DNA of 64,000 nt from Acidobacteriota bacterium (lineage in GTDB: Bacteria; Acidobacteriota; Terriglobia; Bryobacterales; Bryobacteraceae): the NCBI GenBank assembly GCA_017307505.1, contig JAFKEE010000016.1, forward strand, positions 124,001 through 188,000, given 5' to 3'. The notes below the pieces were generated by a model that did no database searches, was not told where the DNA came from, and saw only the letters and a program-made list of their open reading frames with translations. The translations under genes were made by a program, and so were the position numbers. Every line of letters begins with the position of its first letter. The stretch's first letter is position 1. This document shows positions 8,816 through 17,658 of the stretch, in pieces.

Positions 8816-9235
8816 TTAATGAAGCAAACTGCCGGCGGCGGCACGCAATTGCGGGATCTGGTGGCGGTGCAGCACCAGTAGCCCCGCCGAACAAAAGAAG
8901 ACTACCACGGCCAGGACGAACAGTTCGCCGTGGTCGTCCACGGCGGGCAACGCCACGCCCAACTTCGTCAGATGAAAGAAGATGGCGCCGCTGATGACGC
9001 CCAGCGACAGGGCCGCGCCCGGCAGCACGGTCCGCGGTAGCAACAGGAGAACCGAGGCCACGAGCTCGGCCACCCCGGATCCGATGCGGCCCCACGGCTC
9101 CATCCCCAGGGTCGAGAAGATATAAACGGATTCCCGCGCGCCGGTGAATTTGAAGAACAGCGTCTGCAGCAGGATGACGGCAGCGATGCCCCGCATCACC
9201 CAGCTCGCAATTGCGAATGCTCTAGTGTGTTCCAT
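8816..9235 (-). CDS. DoxX-like integral membrane protein
   Basis: 139 residues from ATG 9235, with four predicted membrane helices. Family features include the [18 protein letters not shown] segment after helix 1 and [19 protein letters not shown]. DoxX-like proteins are associated with quinone-linked oxidation and oxidative stress, but the individual function is usually unknown. Its start lies 14 bp inside the end of the acyltransferase gene upstream, so it is the last gene of the operon that begins near 13200. Confidence 0.83.
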   Translation of the reverse strand: MEHTRAFAIASWVMRGIAAVILLQTLFFKFTGARESVYIFSTLGMEPWGRIGSGVAELVASVLLLLPRTVLPGAALSLGVISGAIFFHLTKLGVALPAVDDHGELFVLAVVVFFCSAGLLVLHRHQIPQLRAAAGSLLH

Positions 9236-11006
9236 ATTGTCCTTTCTGGAATTGCAGAAACTCTGCTGCTTCGGCGGCGCCCAGGTAGCGCTGCAGCAGC
9301 TTGCGGTCCGTGCGCAGCAGATCAACGAGGATCAATCCATCCAGGGCGTTGGAGAACTCCGGATCCACGTTGAACCCCAGCAGCTTGCCGCCCAGCTTCA
9401 GGTACTGCCGCAGCAGCACGGGAATGCCCGCACGGTTCGGCTCGATATCCGAGACGACTTCCGATAGGTCCTCCACATCGAACCCGGCATCCGGCAGCGG
9501 CAGCTCCGGTTGCTGCCGCCGGAAGGCGTGCCGGTGCCGCACCAGGCCCACCCAATCACGCAGCGAGGCGTGCTTCTCCAGGAACGAAACCATCAGCTCC
9601 CGCGAGAGCGCCTGGTAGTCGTTGCTGATGCTCACCGGCCCGAACAGCGTCCGGTAACGCGGGTTCTTCGCTATGTATTTGCCGATGCCCTTCCACAGCA
9701 GCAGCAAGGGCGCAAACCCTTTCTGGTACTCCTCGCGGACGAAGCTGCGGCCCAACTCCAGCGCCGGCCCCAGCCGGTCGAGGAACGCTTCGCCGTACTG
9801 GAACAACGACGCAGTGTAGAGCCCGCCCTCCGCATGGTCGGTGGACGCCAACCGGTAAGCGCCGGCCAACTCCCGGCGGTCACTGTTCCACAGGAAGAGA
9901 TGGAGGTAGTGGTTGTCGAAACGATCGAGGTCCCTGGCTTGGCCGGTCCCCTCGCCTGCCGCCCGAAATGTCTTCTCCCGCAGCCGTCCCAGCTCACGCA
10001 GCACGTTGGGGATCGCACCGGCAGGGGCGATGCAGGCCGAAAGAGCGCCGGAAGAGACCAGCCGCGCCTCCGGTGGCAGGGCCTCGACTTCGGCCGCGAG
10101 CAGAGAAGGCTCCACGGCGCCGGCCAGCGGGACCATGCTTCGCTGTCCCAATCGCGCGGGAAACGGCTTGCGAGTCTGCGGCTTGTACGCCCGCCGGTGC
10201 GCCAGGAGATAGGTGCGCCACCGCAGGTACGCGATCTTCGCTCCATCGCCTTCGATAGCCAGAAGCTTCACAGCCTCTATGGGTGAGCCGATGCGGAGGT
10301 CCAGGCCGTGGCGCTGTTTGTTAAACAGTTCGCGCGCCAGCAGGGCCGCCCGCAACCGGGGATGCAGCACCCCCGCGGCCTGGAACAACAGACTGTTGCG
10401 CCCCTCGACGTACGCGGGTACGACGGGCACGTTCACACCACGCCGGGCGCAGATCTCGATGATGCGGGCAATGGCCGGGTTCCATTCCGGATCGGTGACC
10501 GCGCGCTGCCTCCATTGAAAATGCGACACCTCGCCCGCCGGAAACACGACCAGCAGCCCGCCGCCCTGCAGAAACTCGATCGCCTGCCGCAAAGGACTCG
10601 CGTTGCGCCGCACGGCGCTGCCCATGGGATCCACGGATAGCAGCATTTCGCGAACCTCCGGGAACACGCCCAGAATCCCGTTCGCCAGAAACCGCACATC
10701 CGGCCGGAGGTTCCGCAGCACCGTAGCCAGCACGGCGCCTTCCAGGATGCCGAAAGGGTGATTGGCCACGAGCACAGCCGGACCTGATCTTGGCACCTGA
10801 GCCAGATCCCGGTCGGCCACCCTGCAATCGACCTCCAGCCGGTCCAGCAGACGCTGGAGAAACGGCCGGCCATCGCCGCCGGAGCGAAGCTCGGCGTACG
10901 TCTGTTCGACACGATCGAACGCCAACGCCTTCGCGGCCAGCCGCCGGAGCGGAGGCGGCAGCGGAAGCAGAGTCGAGATGGCAGGTTGCAGAGTTGATGT
11001 CGCCAC
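9222..11006 (-). CDS. OlsF-like bifunctional acyltransferase (PlsC-type plus GNAT/OlsB-type)
   Basis: 594 residues. The N-terminal half (about 60-290) is a lysophospholipid-acyltransferase domain with the motif NHPFGILEG (82-90), the HPxGxxE variant of the usual HX4D, and a later VFPAGEVSHFQ block. The C-terminal half (about 300-590) is a GNAT/hemolysin-like OlsB domain, with RELAGAYRLASTDHAEG and SFVREEYQKGFAPLLLLWKG. Fusion in this order and size matches OlsF, which makes ornithine lipid by N- then O-acylation of ornithine. Ornithine as the substrate is inferred from family; other amino-acid lipids are possible. The gene lies 29 bp after the upstream 240-residue gene, in the same operon as the Rieske fusion. 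Confidence 0.87.
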   Translation of the reverse strand: MATSTLQPAISTLLPLPPPLRRLAAKALAFDRVEQTYAELRSGGDGRPFLQRLLDRLEVDCRVADRDLAQVPRSGPAVLVANHPFGILEGAVLATVLRNLRPDVRFLANGILGVFPEVREMLLSVDPMGSAVRRNASPLRQAIEFLQGGGLLVVFPAGEVSHFQWRQRAVTDPEWNPAIARIIEICARRGVNVPVVPAYVEGRNSLLFQAAGVLHPRLRAALLARELFNKQRHGLDLRIGSPIEAVKLLAIEGDGAKIAYLRWRTYLLAHRRAYKPQTRKPFPARLGQRSMVPLAGAVEPSLLAAEVEALPPEARLVSSGALSACIAPAGAIPNVLRELGRLREKTFRAAGEGTGQARDLDRFDNHYLHLFLWNSDRRELAGAYRLASTDHAEGGLYTASLFQYGEAFLDRLGPALELGRSFVREEYQKGFAPLLLLWKGIGKYIAKNPRYRTLFGPVSISNDYQALSRELMVSFLEKHASLRDWVGLVRHRHAFRRQQPELPLPDAGFDVEDLSEVVSDIEPNRAGIPVLLRQYLKLGGKLLGFNVDPEFSNALDGLILVDLLRTDRKLLQRYLGAAEAAEFLQFQKGQYGTH

Positions 11007-11035
11007 TGCCAGGGAGATCGCGATGCGCGCTCCGT

Positions 11036-11758
11036 TTATTCCCGGCGGAAATCAGAAGGGTCGGCTTGAAGCAGCAGCGTGGCTCCCTGCTTCTTCAGCC
11101 GGCCGGAGATGGTGATTGGCTCCGCAACGAAGTCGAGGATCTCCCGGCCCAAGCGGCGGCCATCCCGTCCCGAAAGCAGCAGGACACGGGCCGTACCACC
11201 CGCATCTCGAACCAGGAAAGCGGGCGGCACTCCGCCGCTGATGCAGCGTACGGCACAATCCCGATGGACCTTGCCCTGGCCCGGATTCATCACACCCAGG
11301 AAGCACTTGCTGTCCACGATCTCGCCGCTGAGCACGGCGTCGCCCAGATCCACCATGGCAGGCTCCTCGCCTGGTGTCGCACGGCCAAGACCACGAACGG
11401 ACGCGGGCTCAGCCTCCAGCATCTGGTCCTCACCCCTGCGGATGAGCGTTCCTTTCACATGAATCCTGCGCCCGTCCAAACCCTCTGCGGAGAAGCCATG
11501 TTTGCCCGGCGCCACCAGCAGATACCGGCCGGATGGTGTGATCAACATTGGGTAGGGCCAAGCCAACAGCTGCCCCTCATACTCTCGAGGCTGTCCGTAC
11601 TCAAAGCGGGCTTCGGCGAAGGGCGCCTGGCCGGCGACCAGGATCACGGCCGCAGCCAGGCCGGCCACGGCAAGAGCCGCGACCACACCGCGCACGAACA
11701 GGGAAAGCCTGGGCGGAGCCTGCGCCACATAGCCCACGTAGAATTCAGAGTCCCTCAT
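11036..11758 (-). CDS. Membrane-anchored protein of unknown function with Cys motif
   Basis: 240 residues. One membrane helix at about 23-45 is preceded by an aromatic N-terminus, and the rest is probably extracytoplasmic. The C-terminal half contains the striking segment SGEIVDSKCFLGVMNPGQGK followed by VHRDCAVRCISGGVPPAFLV, with three conserved-looking cysteines in a spacing suited to metal binding or disulfides. I do not recognise a named family. The gene overlaps the Rieske fusion by 4 bp (ATGA), so the two are almost certainly functional partners. A role as an electron-transfer partner or assembly factor is inference only. Confidence 0.8.
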   Translation of the reverse strand: MRDSEFYVGYVAQAPPRLSLFVRGVVAALAVAGLAAAVILVAGQAPFAEARFEYGQPREYEGQLLAWPYPMLITPSGRYLLVAPGKHGFSAEGLDGRRIHVKGTLIRRGEDQMLEAEPASVRGLGRATPGEEPAMVDLGDAVLSGEIVDSKCFLGVMNPGQGKVHRDCAVRCISGGVPPAFLVRDAGGTARVLLLSGRDGRRLGREILDFVAEPITISGRLKKQGATLLLQADPSDFRRE

Positions 11759-12813
11759 GACCGCTCCTTCGACCCACAGGCTGTGATGCAGGCCGGAGCC
11801 ACCCTTTGTCCTGCCGGCAGGGGCTGGGGATGGACCAGTACCCGCTGCCCGATCACCTGCGTGCGGAACACCGGCACCTTCTCAGTGAAGGGAGGCGGCG
11901 ACGCGCCGGTATCGGGCAGGTATTGGTACCCATGCCAGGGACAGGTGATGCAGCCGTCAATCACCCGGCCTTCCCCCAGCGGACCGTTCTGGTGCTGGCA
12001 CACATTGGAGACCGCGGAGACGCGGTCGTCATACCGGAAGATGGCCACGCGCTCGCCCGAGAGTGATACGATGCGTGCCCGGTTCTCGGGGACCGCCTGC
12101 ACGTCACAGACATCCACGAAACCGTCCGCCTGGGCGAGGGTCCGGGCCGTATCGAGTTTGTGTTCCTTCCAGCCCGCCGCAAGATGAAGCCCAATCACCA
12201 GCGTCATTCCAACAGCCAGGAAGCCTGCCAGTAAGAGGCTCGGCTCGGACTGCAGCGCACCCAGTGCCACGTGTCCAATCAGCAGCGCATAAGCCAGGTA
12301 GACGGCCATGTGCAGCCGCTTCCACACCGGCGCGGAGAGGTTTCGCAGCCAGAAGTCATGGCTGGTGGCAGCCATCAGGAACAGGACCAGCAGCGCCGCG
12401 GCGCCCAGCGGCTGAAACGGGAACTGGGCCAGGCTGCCATACCTCGTGTTGGAAAGCAGCAGGCTGACCGGCGGCGAAACATCGCCCAAGGCGTGGAACT
12501 GCACCAGCGAGAACGCGCCATGCGCGAGCGCTACCAGGAACATGCTCACGCCCAGATGACGGCGGTTGTAGAGCAGCGGCAGGAATCGCGGATCCAGCCG
12601 GCACAGGGGCCCGATGCATAGGATGACGTGCAGCATCAAGAGTGCCAGTGTGCCTAGGCCGCGGATCAGCAGGGTCTCGGCGGTGGCAATGGGATGGAAC
12701 AGCGCGCCCAGCGCGGTGAACAGCGCCAGGTACCCGCCCGCGAGGCAGCCAAGCACAGAGTCATAGACCCGCTTCTGGCGGTTCCAGCCCACGGCTGTGT
12801 ACTGCAGGCTCAC
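11755..12813 (-). CDS. Ferric-reductase-like membrane domain fused to Rieske [2Fe-2S] domain
   Basis: 352 residues. The first 215 or so form a multi-helix membrane domain with histidines at heme-ligand-like positions inside helices (H62, H98, H168, H181), as in ferric-reductase-like/MsrQ-type proteins. A short linker leads to a Rieske domain (about 230-335) with a complete cluster site: C272-x-H274 in CQHQNGPLGEG and C291-x2-H294 in CITCPWHGYQY. The architecture suggests transfer between membrane hemes and a 2Fe-2S centre. It overlaps its neighbours by 4 bp on both sides (11755-11758, 12810-12813). The electron donor and acceptor are unknown. Confidence 0.9.
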   Translation of the reverse strand: MSLQYTAVGWNRQKRVYDSVLGCLAGGYLALFTALGALFHPIATAETLLIRGLGTLALLMLHVILCIGPLCRLDPRFLPLLYNRRHLGVSMFLVALAHGAFSLVQFHALGDVSPPVSLLLSNTRYGSLAQFPFQPLGAAALLVLFLMAATSHDFWLRNLSAPVWKRLHMAVYLAYALLIGHVALGALQSEPSLLLAGFLAVGMTLVIGLHLAAGWKEHKLDTARTLAQADGFVDVCDVQAVPENRARIVSLSGERVAIFRYDDRVSAVSNVCQHQNGPLGEGRVIDGCITCPWHGYQYLPDTGASPPPFTEKVPVFRTQVIGQRVLVHPQPLPAGQRVAPACITACGSKERS

Positions 12814-12953
12814 CGGTATTCCTCCCAGTGGAAATCGGCATTGCGTGGCGTAGTGGCGCGCCGGGCCACCAGAGCGGCCGTGAAGAGCAACGGCAGCAGA
12901 ACGGCCAGGGCCAACCAGATCCAGCGATGGGCCCGGCGGAGTGGCTGGATCAT
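12810..12953 (-). CDS. Small single-span membrane protein
   Basis: 47 residues from ATG 12953. One strongly hydrophobic helix (WIWLALAVLLPLLFTAALVA) is followed by a short charged tail ending DFHWEEYR. It has no recognisable family. Its reality is supported by position: it follows the 81-residue gene after 1 bp and overlaps the Rieske fusion start by 4 bp (ATGA). It is probably a small accessory subunit of the membrane redox complex. Confidence 0.72.
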   Translation of the reverse strand: MIQPLRRAHRWIWLALAVLLPLLFTAALVARRATTPRNADFHWEEYR

Positions 12954-12954
12954 C

Positions 12955-13200
12955 TCATGCCCTCGCCCGGTGCGGATTGCGCTCCACCGGCGGCTCAGCG
13001 GCACCGCCCAACCAGCGCCTCAGCAGCAGGGGCCAGAACGCCACAACCCCGGGGAATACGGCCAGCCGGAATCCGATACTGGAGCCGCGCGCAATAGGGT
13101 CGATGCGGTGGATGCCCGCCGCCACGAAGGCCAGCCCGAAGATCACGCCTGCCGCCAGGTAAGCGGCAAAGGCGGTGAGAATCCGTTCGATGATGAGCAT
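12955..13200 (-). CDS. Small two-helix membrane protein
   Basis: 81 residues starting MLIIERILTAFAAYLAAGVIF. Two predicted membrane helices are separated by a polar loop, HRIDPIARGSS, with a second helix LAVFPGVVAFWPLLL. It is the first gene of the Rieske operon, with a GGAGGGTTCC ribosome site just before the ATG (13203-13207 on the minus strand). No function can be assigned. A role as a subunit of the Rieske/ferric-reductase complex is inferred from gene order. Confidence 0.75.
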   Translation of the reverse strand: MLIIERILTAFAAYLAAGVIFGLAFVAAGIHRIDPIARGSSIGFRLAVFPGVVAFWPLLLRRWLGGAAEPPVERNPHRARA

Positions 13201-13221
13201 GGAACCCTCCTGTCCTGGAGC

Positions 13222-13917
13222 CTAAAGAGCCGCGCCGTAGAAGGGAATCACGGCGCCGCTGAGCTGGGATGATTCGTCGCCGGCCAGATGGACCAGCAGG
13301 TGTGCGATCTGCTCGGGCCGTACCCACTTTGCCGGATCCGCCTCGGGCATGGCCGCTCGATTGGCCGGTGTATCGATAGCGCCCGGCAGGATAACGTTGG
13401 CGGAGATGCCGGCATCCTGATTCTCCAAAGCAATCGAACGGACCAGAGAGACCAGCGCCGCCTTGGAAGCGGAATAGGCGGCCGCATGGGCCACCGGATC
13501 CACGGCAGCGCGGCTACCGATTGCCAGCACACGGCCCGACCCCTGCGCCCTCATTCGCGGCAGCACGGCTCGGGACAGATAGAAGAAGGAACGCAGATTG
13601 AGATCGAGCATCTGGTCAAAGACGTCGTCGCCGGTCTCGGCCACGCTCAACCCGCCCGCGTATCCGCCCAGAAGGTGGACCACCGCATCCACGCGGCCAC
13701 ACCGGGCAAACACTGCATCTACCAGTTCGCCGGTCTTCGCGGCGGTCGATAGTTCCGCGGGGAAGGCATGAAACGACGGGCTGTCGAAGTCGGCGTCCTT
13801 GATCGAACGGGAGACGCCAGCCACTTGAGCGCCCGCTTCCAGAAAAGCCCCGGTCACGTACGTTCCGAGCCCGCCCTTGGCGCCGGTAATCAGAACAACC
13901 TTGCCTGTCAGTTGCAT
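13222..13917 (-). CDS. Short-chain dehydrogenase/reductase
   Basis: 231 residues with the SDR cofactor motif LITGAKGGLG (TGxxxGxG, about residues 9-18), the catalytic YSASK near residue 145 and a preceding serine in IGSRAAVDPVAH. The NNAG motif is degenerate (HLLGGYAGG). It lies 8 bp after the second SDR gene and 21 bp before the small membrane-protein gene, so it could share a transcript with either. Substrate unknown. Confidence 0.92.
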   Translation of the reverse strand: MQLTGKVVLITGAKGGLGTYVTGAFLEAGAQVAGVSRSIKDADFDSPSFHAFPAELSTAAKTGELVDAVFARCGRVDAVVHLLGGYAGGLSVAETGDDVFDQMLDLNLRSFFYLSRAVLPRMRAQGSGRVLAIGSRAAVDPVAHAAAYSASKAALVSLVRSIALENQDAGISANVILPGAIDTPANRAAMPEADPAKWVRPEQIAHLLVHLAGDESSQLSGAVIPFYGAAL

Positions 13918-13925
13918 GGCTTCTC

Positions 13926-14738
13926 CTACTCGCCGGACGACCAGGCCACGCGGAACTCGGGATAAAGGGTCAACCCTCCGCAGGCGAAGATCGTCTGTCC
14001 CGTGATGTACGAGGCATCGTCCGAAGCAAGGAACGCGAAGACCGAGGCGATCTCCTCGGCCCTGGCCGCGCGGCCCATGGGAATGTGACTCTCCACGTCC
14101 TTACGCGCCTGGGGGTTGTCGATCCAGGCGCTATTGATGGGGGTGACGACCGCCCCGGGCCCCACCGCGTTCACCCGGATCCCCTGGCTCGCATACTCCA
14201 GCGCCATGGTCCTGGTGAGGTTTTCCATGCCGCCCTTGCTGATCGAGTAAGGCAGATACTTCGGTTTCGGGATGATCTCGTGAACGCTCGAGTTGTTCAG
14301 GATCACGCCTCCACCGCCGCGCGACAGGAAGTGCCGGATGGCTTCCCGCGAACAGAGGAACGCGCCGCGCAGATTCACGCCCAGCACGCGGTCAAAGTCG
14401 GAGAGCTCGATCTCGTGGGTCGAACACGGCTTCTGGATTCCGGCGTTGTTCACGAGGATGTCGATCGATCCGAACGCTTCCACCACCTTGGCGAACATGG
14501 TCCGCACCTGGTCCTCTTTGGAGATGTCGGCCTGGATCACCAGATCCTTACAACCGGTTTCGCGCACGGCCATGCAGGCCTCACTCACCAGCACCTCGGT
14601 GGCTTCCGCCTGCTCCGGGCCTGATCTGTAGTTGATGGCGACATTCGCACCTTCCTGCGCGAAGCGGATGGCAATGGCCTGGCCGATGCCGGAGGAGGCG
14701 CCGGTAATGAGTACGTTCTTCCCGATCAATCGAGGCAT
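13926..14738 (-). CDS. Short-chain dehydrogenase/reductase, glucose-1-dehydrogenase-like
   Basis: 270 residues from ATG 14738, which has a good GAAAGG site upstream. A longer frame to 14765 is less likely. The classical SDR signature is complete: ITGASSGIGQAIA, LVNNAGIQ, the serine in LNNSSVHEI, and YSISKGG. The C-terminus GQTIFACGGLTLYP matches the glucose-1-dehydrogenase/3-oxoacyl reductase-like group. It is likely an NAD(P)-dependent sugar or polyol oxidoreductase in the cytoplasm, and heads a two-gene operon with the next SDR. Confidence 0.93.
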   Translation of the reverse strand: MPRLIGKNVLITGASSGIGQAIAIRFAQEGANVAINYRSGPEQAEATEVLVSEACMAVRETGCKDLVIQADISKEDQVRTMFAKVVEAFGSIDILVNNAGIQKPCSTHEIELSDFDRVLGVNLRGAFLCSREAIRHFLSRGGGGVILNNSSVHEIIPKPKYLPYSISKGGMENLTRTMALEYASQGIRVNAVGPGAVVTPINSAWIDNPQARKDVESHIPMGRAARAEEIASVFAFLASDDASYITGQTIFACGGLTLYPEFRVAWSSGE

Positions 14739-14800
14739 GAGGGGTCCTTTCAAAAGGTGGTTCAACAGGCGCCAGTGACATCCGCAACGTTCAGCTTGTT

Positions 14801-14824
14801 ATTCCCGCGGCGGAGGCCGGGAAT
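14801..14824. promoter_or_regulatory. Inverted repeat in divergent intergenic region, possible operator
   Basis: ATTCCCG (14801-14807) and CGGGAAT (14818-14824) are perfect 7-base arms around a 10-base spacer. They lie in the 115-bp gap between the divergent SDR (start 14738) and YHS (start 14854) genes. Placement upstream of both genes suits an operator better than a terminator. No regulator is known. Confidence 0.3.
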
Positions 14825-14853
14825 TTTCGATGCCGCAATCGCCATAAACGGGC

Positions 14854-15321
14854 ATGAAACAGAAAACATCTTCCACGCGGCCCCGCTGCATGGCCTTCGC
14901 CGGCGTCTTATTCCTCTCTGCGCTCCAGGCGTGGGCAGGGCTCGTCGAACCAGTCAGCAAGACCCGCCAGGGTGTGGCCGTTAAGGGTTACGACGTCGTT
15001 GCGTACTTCAAACAGGCCCAGCCGGTGATGGGCTCGGCGCAATACTCCACGTCCTGGATGGGCGCCACATGGTGGTTCTCCAATGCCGGAAACCGCGATG
15101 CCTTCCAGGCTCACCCCGAGCAGTACGCGCCGCAGTTCGGCGGCTATTGCGCCTGGGCCGTGAGCAACGGATACACCGCCGAGATCGACCCCGAAGCCTG
15201 GAAGATTATCGACGGGAAGCTCTATCTCAACTACAGCAAGGATGTCCAGAAGAAGTGGGCGCAGGACGTCCAGAAGCGCATCGCCGACGCCAACAGGAAC
15301 TGGCCCGGACTCCATAAGTAA
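14854..15321 (+). CDS. Exported YHS-domain protein
   Basis: 155 residues. An N-terminal signal peptide (hydrophobic CMAFAGVLFLSALQAWAG) is followed by a YHS-type domain. KGYDVVAYF and the later WFSNAGNRDAFQAHPEQYAPQFGGYCAW are the hallmark of this small metal-associated fold. In proteobacteria such exported YHS proteins occur beside outer-membrane or respiratory genes, but a function is not established. The gene is 15 bp upstream of a small beta-barrel gene, so they probably form an operon. Confidence 0.9.
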   Translation: MKQKTSSTRPRCMAFAGVLFLSALQAWAGLVEPVSKTRQGVAVKGYDVVAYFKQAQPVMGSAQYSTSWMGATWWFSNAGNRDAFQAHPEQYAPQFGGYCAWAVSNGYTAEIDPEAWKIIDGKLYLNYSKDVQKKWAQDVQKRIADANRNWPGLHK

Positions 15322-15336
15322 AGGAACACAATCTCC

Positions 15337-15960
15337 ATGCGGACGAATCACTTTGCACGCATTGTGGCGGTCTGCCTTCTGTCGGTCTGCGGCCTCACGG
15401 CCCAGGAGCAGGCGCCGCGTCACGAGATCGGACTCACCCTCGGCGGGCTCTTTGGCCCTTCCCGGGAGTCAGGAAACACGAAGCTCAACCCGAACGCGGG
15501 TGTGGCGTTTCAGGCGAACTACGGATACCGGCTGTGGGGCGGACAGGCGCTGGCCGTGTATGGCGAGGCCCACTTCCTGGCGAGCCCCAACCGTACGGTA
15601 GACACGGCCAACCTCAGCGCCACGCGCGACTTCGCCAGCCTATTCGTCACGCCCGGCATCCGGGTGAAACTGCGGCCCGCGGCGCGGATCTCACCCTACG
15701 CTGTCGTAGGTGGCGGCTACGGCCAGTTCGAGCAGAGCACTTACCTGGTGAATGGAGACCTGAATCCGGCGGCGCGGCGGGTTCACCGCGGCGTCTTCGA
15801 CTTTGGCGGCGGCGTCGATTCCAAGCTCTGGCGGTTCGTGGGGCTTCGCGCGGAGGTCCGGGATTTCTATTCCGGCAGCCCGCTCTACAATCTCGCCGGA
15901 CTGTCGGGCGGACAACACAACGTCGTGGCCAGTGGCGGGATCGTGCTGCGATTTCAGTAG
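15337..15960 (+). CDS. Small outer-membrane beta-barrel protein
   Basis: 207 residues with a signal peptide ending near LTAQEQ, then alternating amphipathic strands. It ends in a phenylalanine-containing strand (SGGIVLRFQ), typical of eight-stranded OmpA/OmpW-like barrels. Segments such as FVTPGIRVKLRPAARISPYAVVGGGYG are characteristic of this group. The ligand and role are unknown. It is the second gene of the YHS operon and ends 16 bp before a strong terminator hairpin. Confidence 0.85.
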   Translation: MRTNHFARIVAVCLLSVCGLTAQEQAPRHEIGLTLGGLFGPSRESGNTKLNPNAGVAFQANYGYRLWGGQALAVYGEAHFLASPNRTVDTANLSATRDFASLFVTPGIRVKLRPAARISPYAVVGGGYGQFEQSTYLVNGDLNPAARRVHRGVFDFGGGVDSKLWRFVGLRAEVRDFYSGSPLYNLAGLSGGQHNVVASGGIVLRFQ

Positions 15961-15975
15961 GACTGGAAAATTGGC

Positions 15976-16000
15976 GGCGTGCCGGTGGTTCCGGCACGCC
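15976..16000. terminator. Bidirectional terminator hairpin
   Basis: GGCGTGCCGG (15976-15985) and CCGGCACGCC (15991-16000) form a perfect 10-bp stem with a 5-base loop, sited between the convergent barrel gene (stop 15960) and araB (stop 16018). AAAATT flanks on the left give U-rich tails for minus-strand transcription. Confidence 0.85.
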
Positions 16001-16017
16001 AATGGGAGTATCTCAGT

Positions 16018-17598
16018 CTAAACGGCAGTGGCCTGGCCGCGCAACTTCCGCAACGCCGGCAACACTTCGCCCAGCGAGACTGCACCGGAGCCCGGCTGGC
16101 CCAAAGCGAAGTAGAGCTTCTGGTAGTGCTGGAACAGTTGCTCGTAGACAGCCGCTTCCGCGGGATCCGGCTCAATGACGTGATAAGAGGGGCAGAGAGT
16201 TGCCTGCGCTTCCTCGATGGTCTTAAACGCCCCGGCCGCCATGAAGGCGAAGATGGCCGACCCCAGGCTGGTCACCTCCTGCGCCGGCACAAGCACGGGC
16301 TTATTGAAGACGTTCGCGTAGACCCGGTTCAACGCCGCGTTCTTCTGGGGGATGCCGCCGCCGTTGATCACTCGGTGGATGGTGACGCCGTGGCCCGTCA
16401 TGCGCTCGAGGATGATGCGCGTGTGGAAGGCCGTGCCCTCGATCGCGGCGAATAGTTCGTCAGCCGGCGTAGTGCCCAGAGTCCAGCCCAGGGTGACGCC
16501 GCCTAGCTCGGGATTCACCAGAACTGTCCGGTCGCCGTTATCCCAGGTCAGGCGCAGGAGCCCGGTGGACCCGGCCTTATAGGAGTCCAGCCCCTGGGAG
16601 AGTTCCGCCACCGTGGATCCGGCGCGCCGCGCGATCGCCTCGAAGATGTCGCCCACCGCTGAAAGCCCTGCCTCGATGCCGTAGTAGTCGGGATGGATGG
16701 ATCCCTTCACCACGCCGCACACCCCCGGGATCAGGCCCACTTCCCTGGCGATGGCCATCATGCAGGTGGAGGTGCCCACTACGTTCACCACGTCACCTTC
16801 GCGGATGCCCGCGCCGATCGCGTCCCAATGGGCGTCGAAGGCGCCCACCGGTACCGGGATGCCGACCTTCAGGCCCAGGCGCTCCGCCCATTGAGCCGAC
16901 AGATGCCCGGCCAGGACATCGGAGGTCTCGTAGCGGCCGTCGAGTTTGGCGCGCACGCCAGCCAGCAGGGGATCCACACCCACCAGGAATTCTTCCGGCG
17001 GCAGGCCGCCGAGCGACGCATTCCACATCCACTTGTGGCCCATGGCGCAGATGCTGCGGGGCGCCTGTGCCGGATCTGTGATTCCGCACAGATCGGCGGC
17101 GACGAGGTCGCAGTGTTCCATCGCCGTGACCATCGCGCCGCGCTTGCCGGGATTGTGCCGCAGCCAGTGCGTCAGTTTCGAGAAGCCCCACTCCGACGAG
17201 TACACACCGCCGCACCAGTTCAAGGCCTCGAGGCTCGACTCCCGGGCGTGCCGCGTGATCTCAGCCGCCTCGCTCTTGGCGCGGTGATCGCACCACAGAT
17301 AGTAGTCGTCGAGGGGCTGCAGACCTTCGCCCAGCGGGATGACAGTGGAGCCCGTCGTATCCAGCGCGATGGCCTCCACGGCGTCGCCGGAGATCCCTGC
17401 AGCGGTGAGCGCTTGGCGAGTGGCTTCTGCAAGCGCATTCATGTGGTCCGCGTGACGCTGGGTTGCATGATCCGGATCCTCGCGCTTTCTCAGAACGGGA
17501 TACTCCGCCGCGGCTGCGCCCAGCCGGCCGCGCGCGCTGTCGAACAAGGACACGCGAACGCTTTGGGTTCCGAAATCGACCCCAGCTACGATGGCCAT
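16018..17598 (-). CDS. araB: Ribulokinase (AraB)
   Basis: 526 residues of the FGGY carbohydrate-kinase family. The N-terminal phosphate motif is GVDFGTQSVRVSLFD. A ribulokinase-type sequence GAFDAHWDAIGAGI and the C-terminal FGGY-like blocks INGGGIPQKN and SLGSAIFAFMAAGAF follow. It phosphorylates L-ribulose to L-ribulose-5-phosphate in the cytoplasm. It is divergent from araD with only 60 bp between starts, each with its own purine-rich ribosome site, so a shared control region is likely. No araA isomerase gene lies in the window. Confidence 0.94.
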   Translation of the reverse strand: MAIVAGVDFGTQSVRVSLFDSARGRLGAAAAEYPVLRKREDPDHATQRHADHMNALAEATRQALTAAGISGDAVEAIALDTTGSTVIPLGEGLQPLDDYYLWCDHRAKSEAAEITRHARESSLEALNWCGGVYSSEWGFSKLTHWLRHNPGKRGAMVTAMEHCDLVAADLCGITDPAQAPRSICAMGHKWMWNASLGGLPPEEFLVGVDPLLAGVRAKLDGRYETSDVLAGHLSAQWAERLGLKVGIPVPVGAFDAHWDAIGAGIREGDVVNVVGTSTCMMAIAREVGLIPGVCGVVKGSIHPDYYGIEAGLSAVGDIFEAIARRAGSTVAELSQGLDSYKAGSTGLLRLTWDNGDRTVLVNPELGGVTLGWTLGTTPADELFAAIEGTAFHTRIILERMTGHGVTIHRVINGGGIPQKNAALNRVYANVFNKPVLVPAQEVTSLGSAIFAFMAAGAFKTIEEAQATLCPSYHVIEPDPAEAAVYEQLFQHYQKLYFALGQPGSGAVSLGEVLPALRKLRGQATAV

Positions 17599-17658
17599 GA
17601 AATGAATGCTCCTTCCGTCTAGAGGATCTTATCGCATACGCTGGAAGGAGGAGAATTC

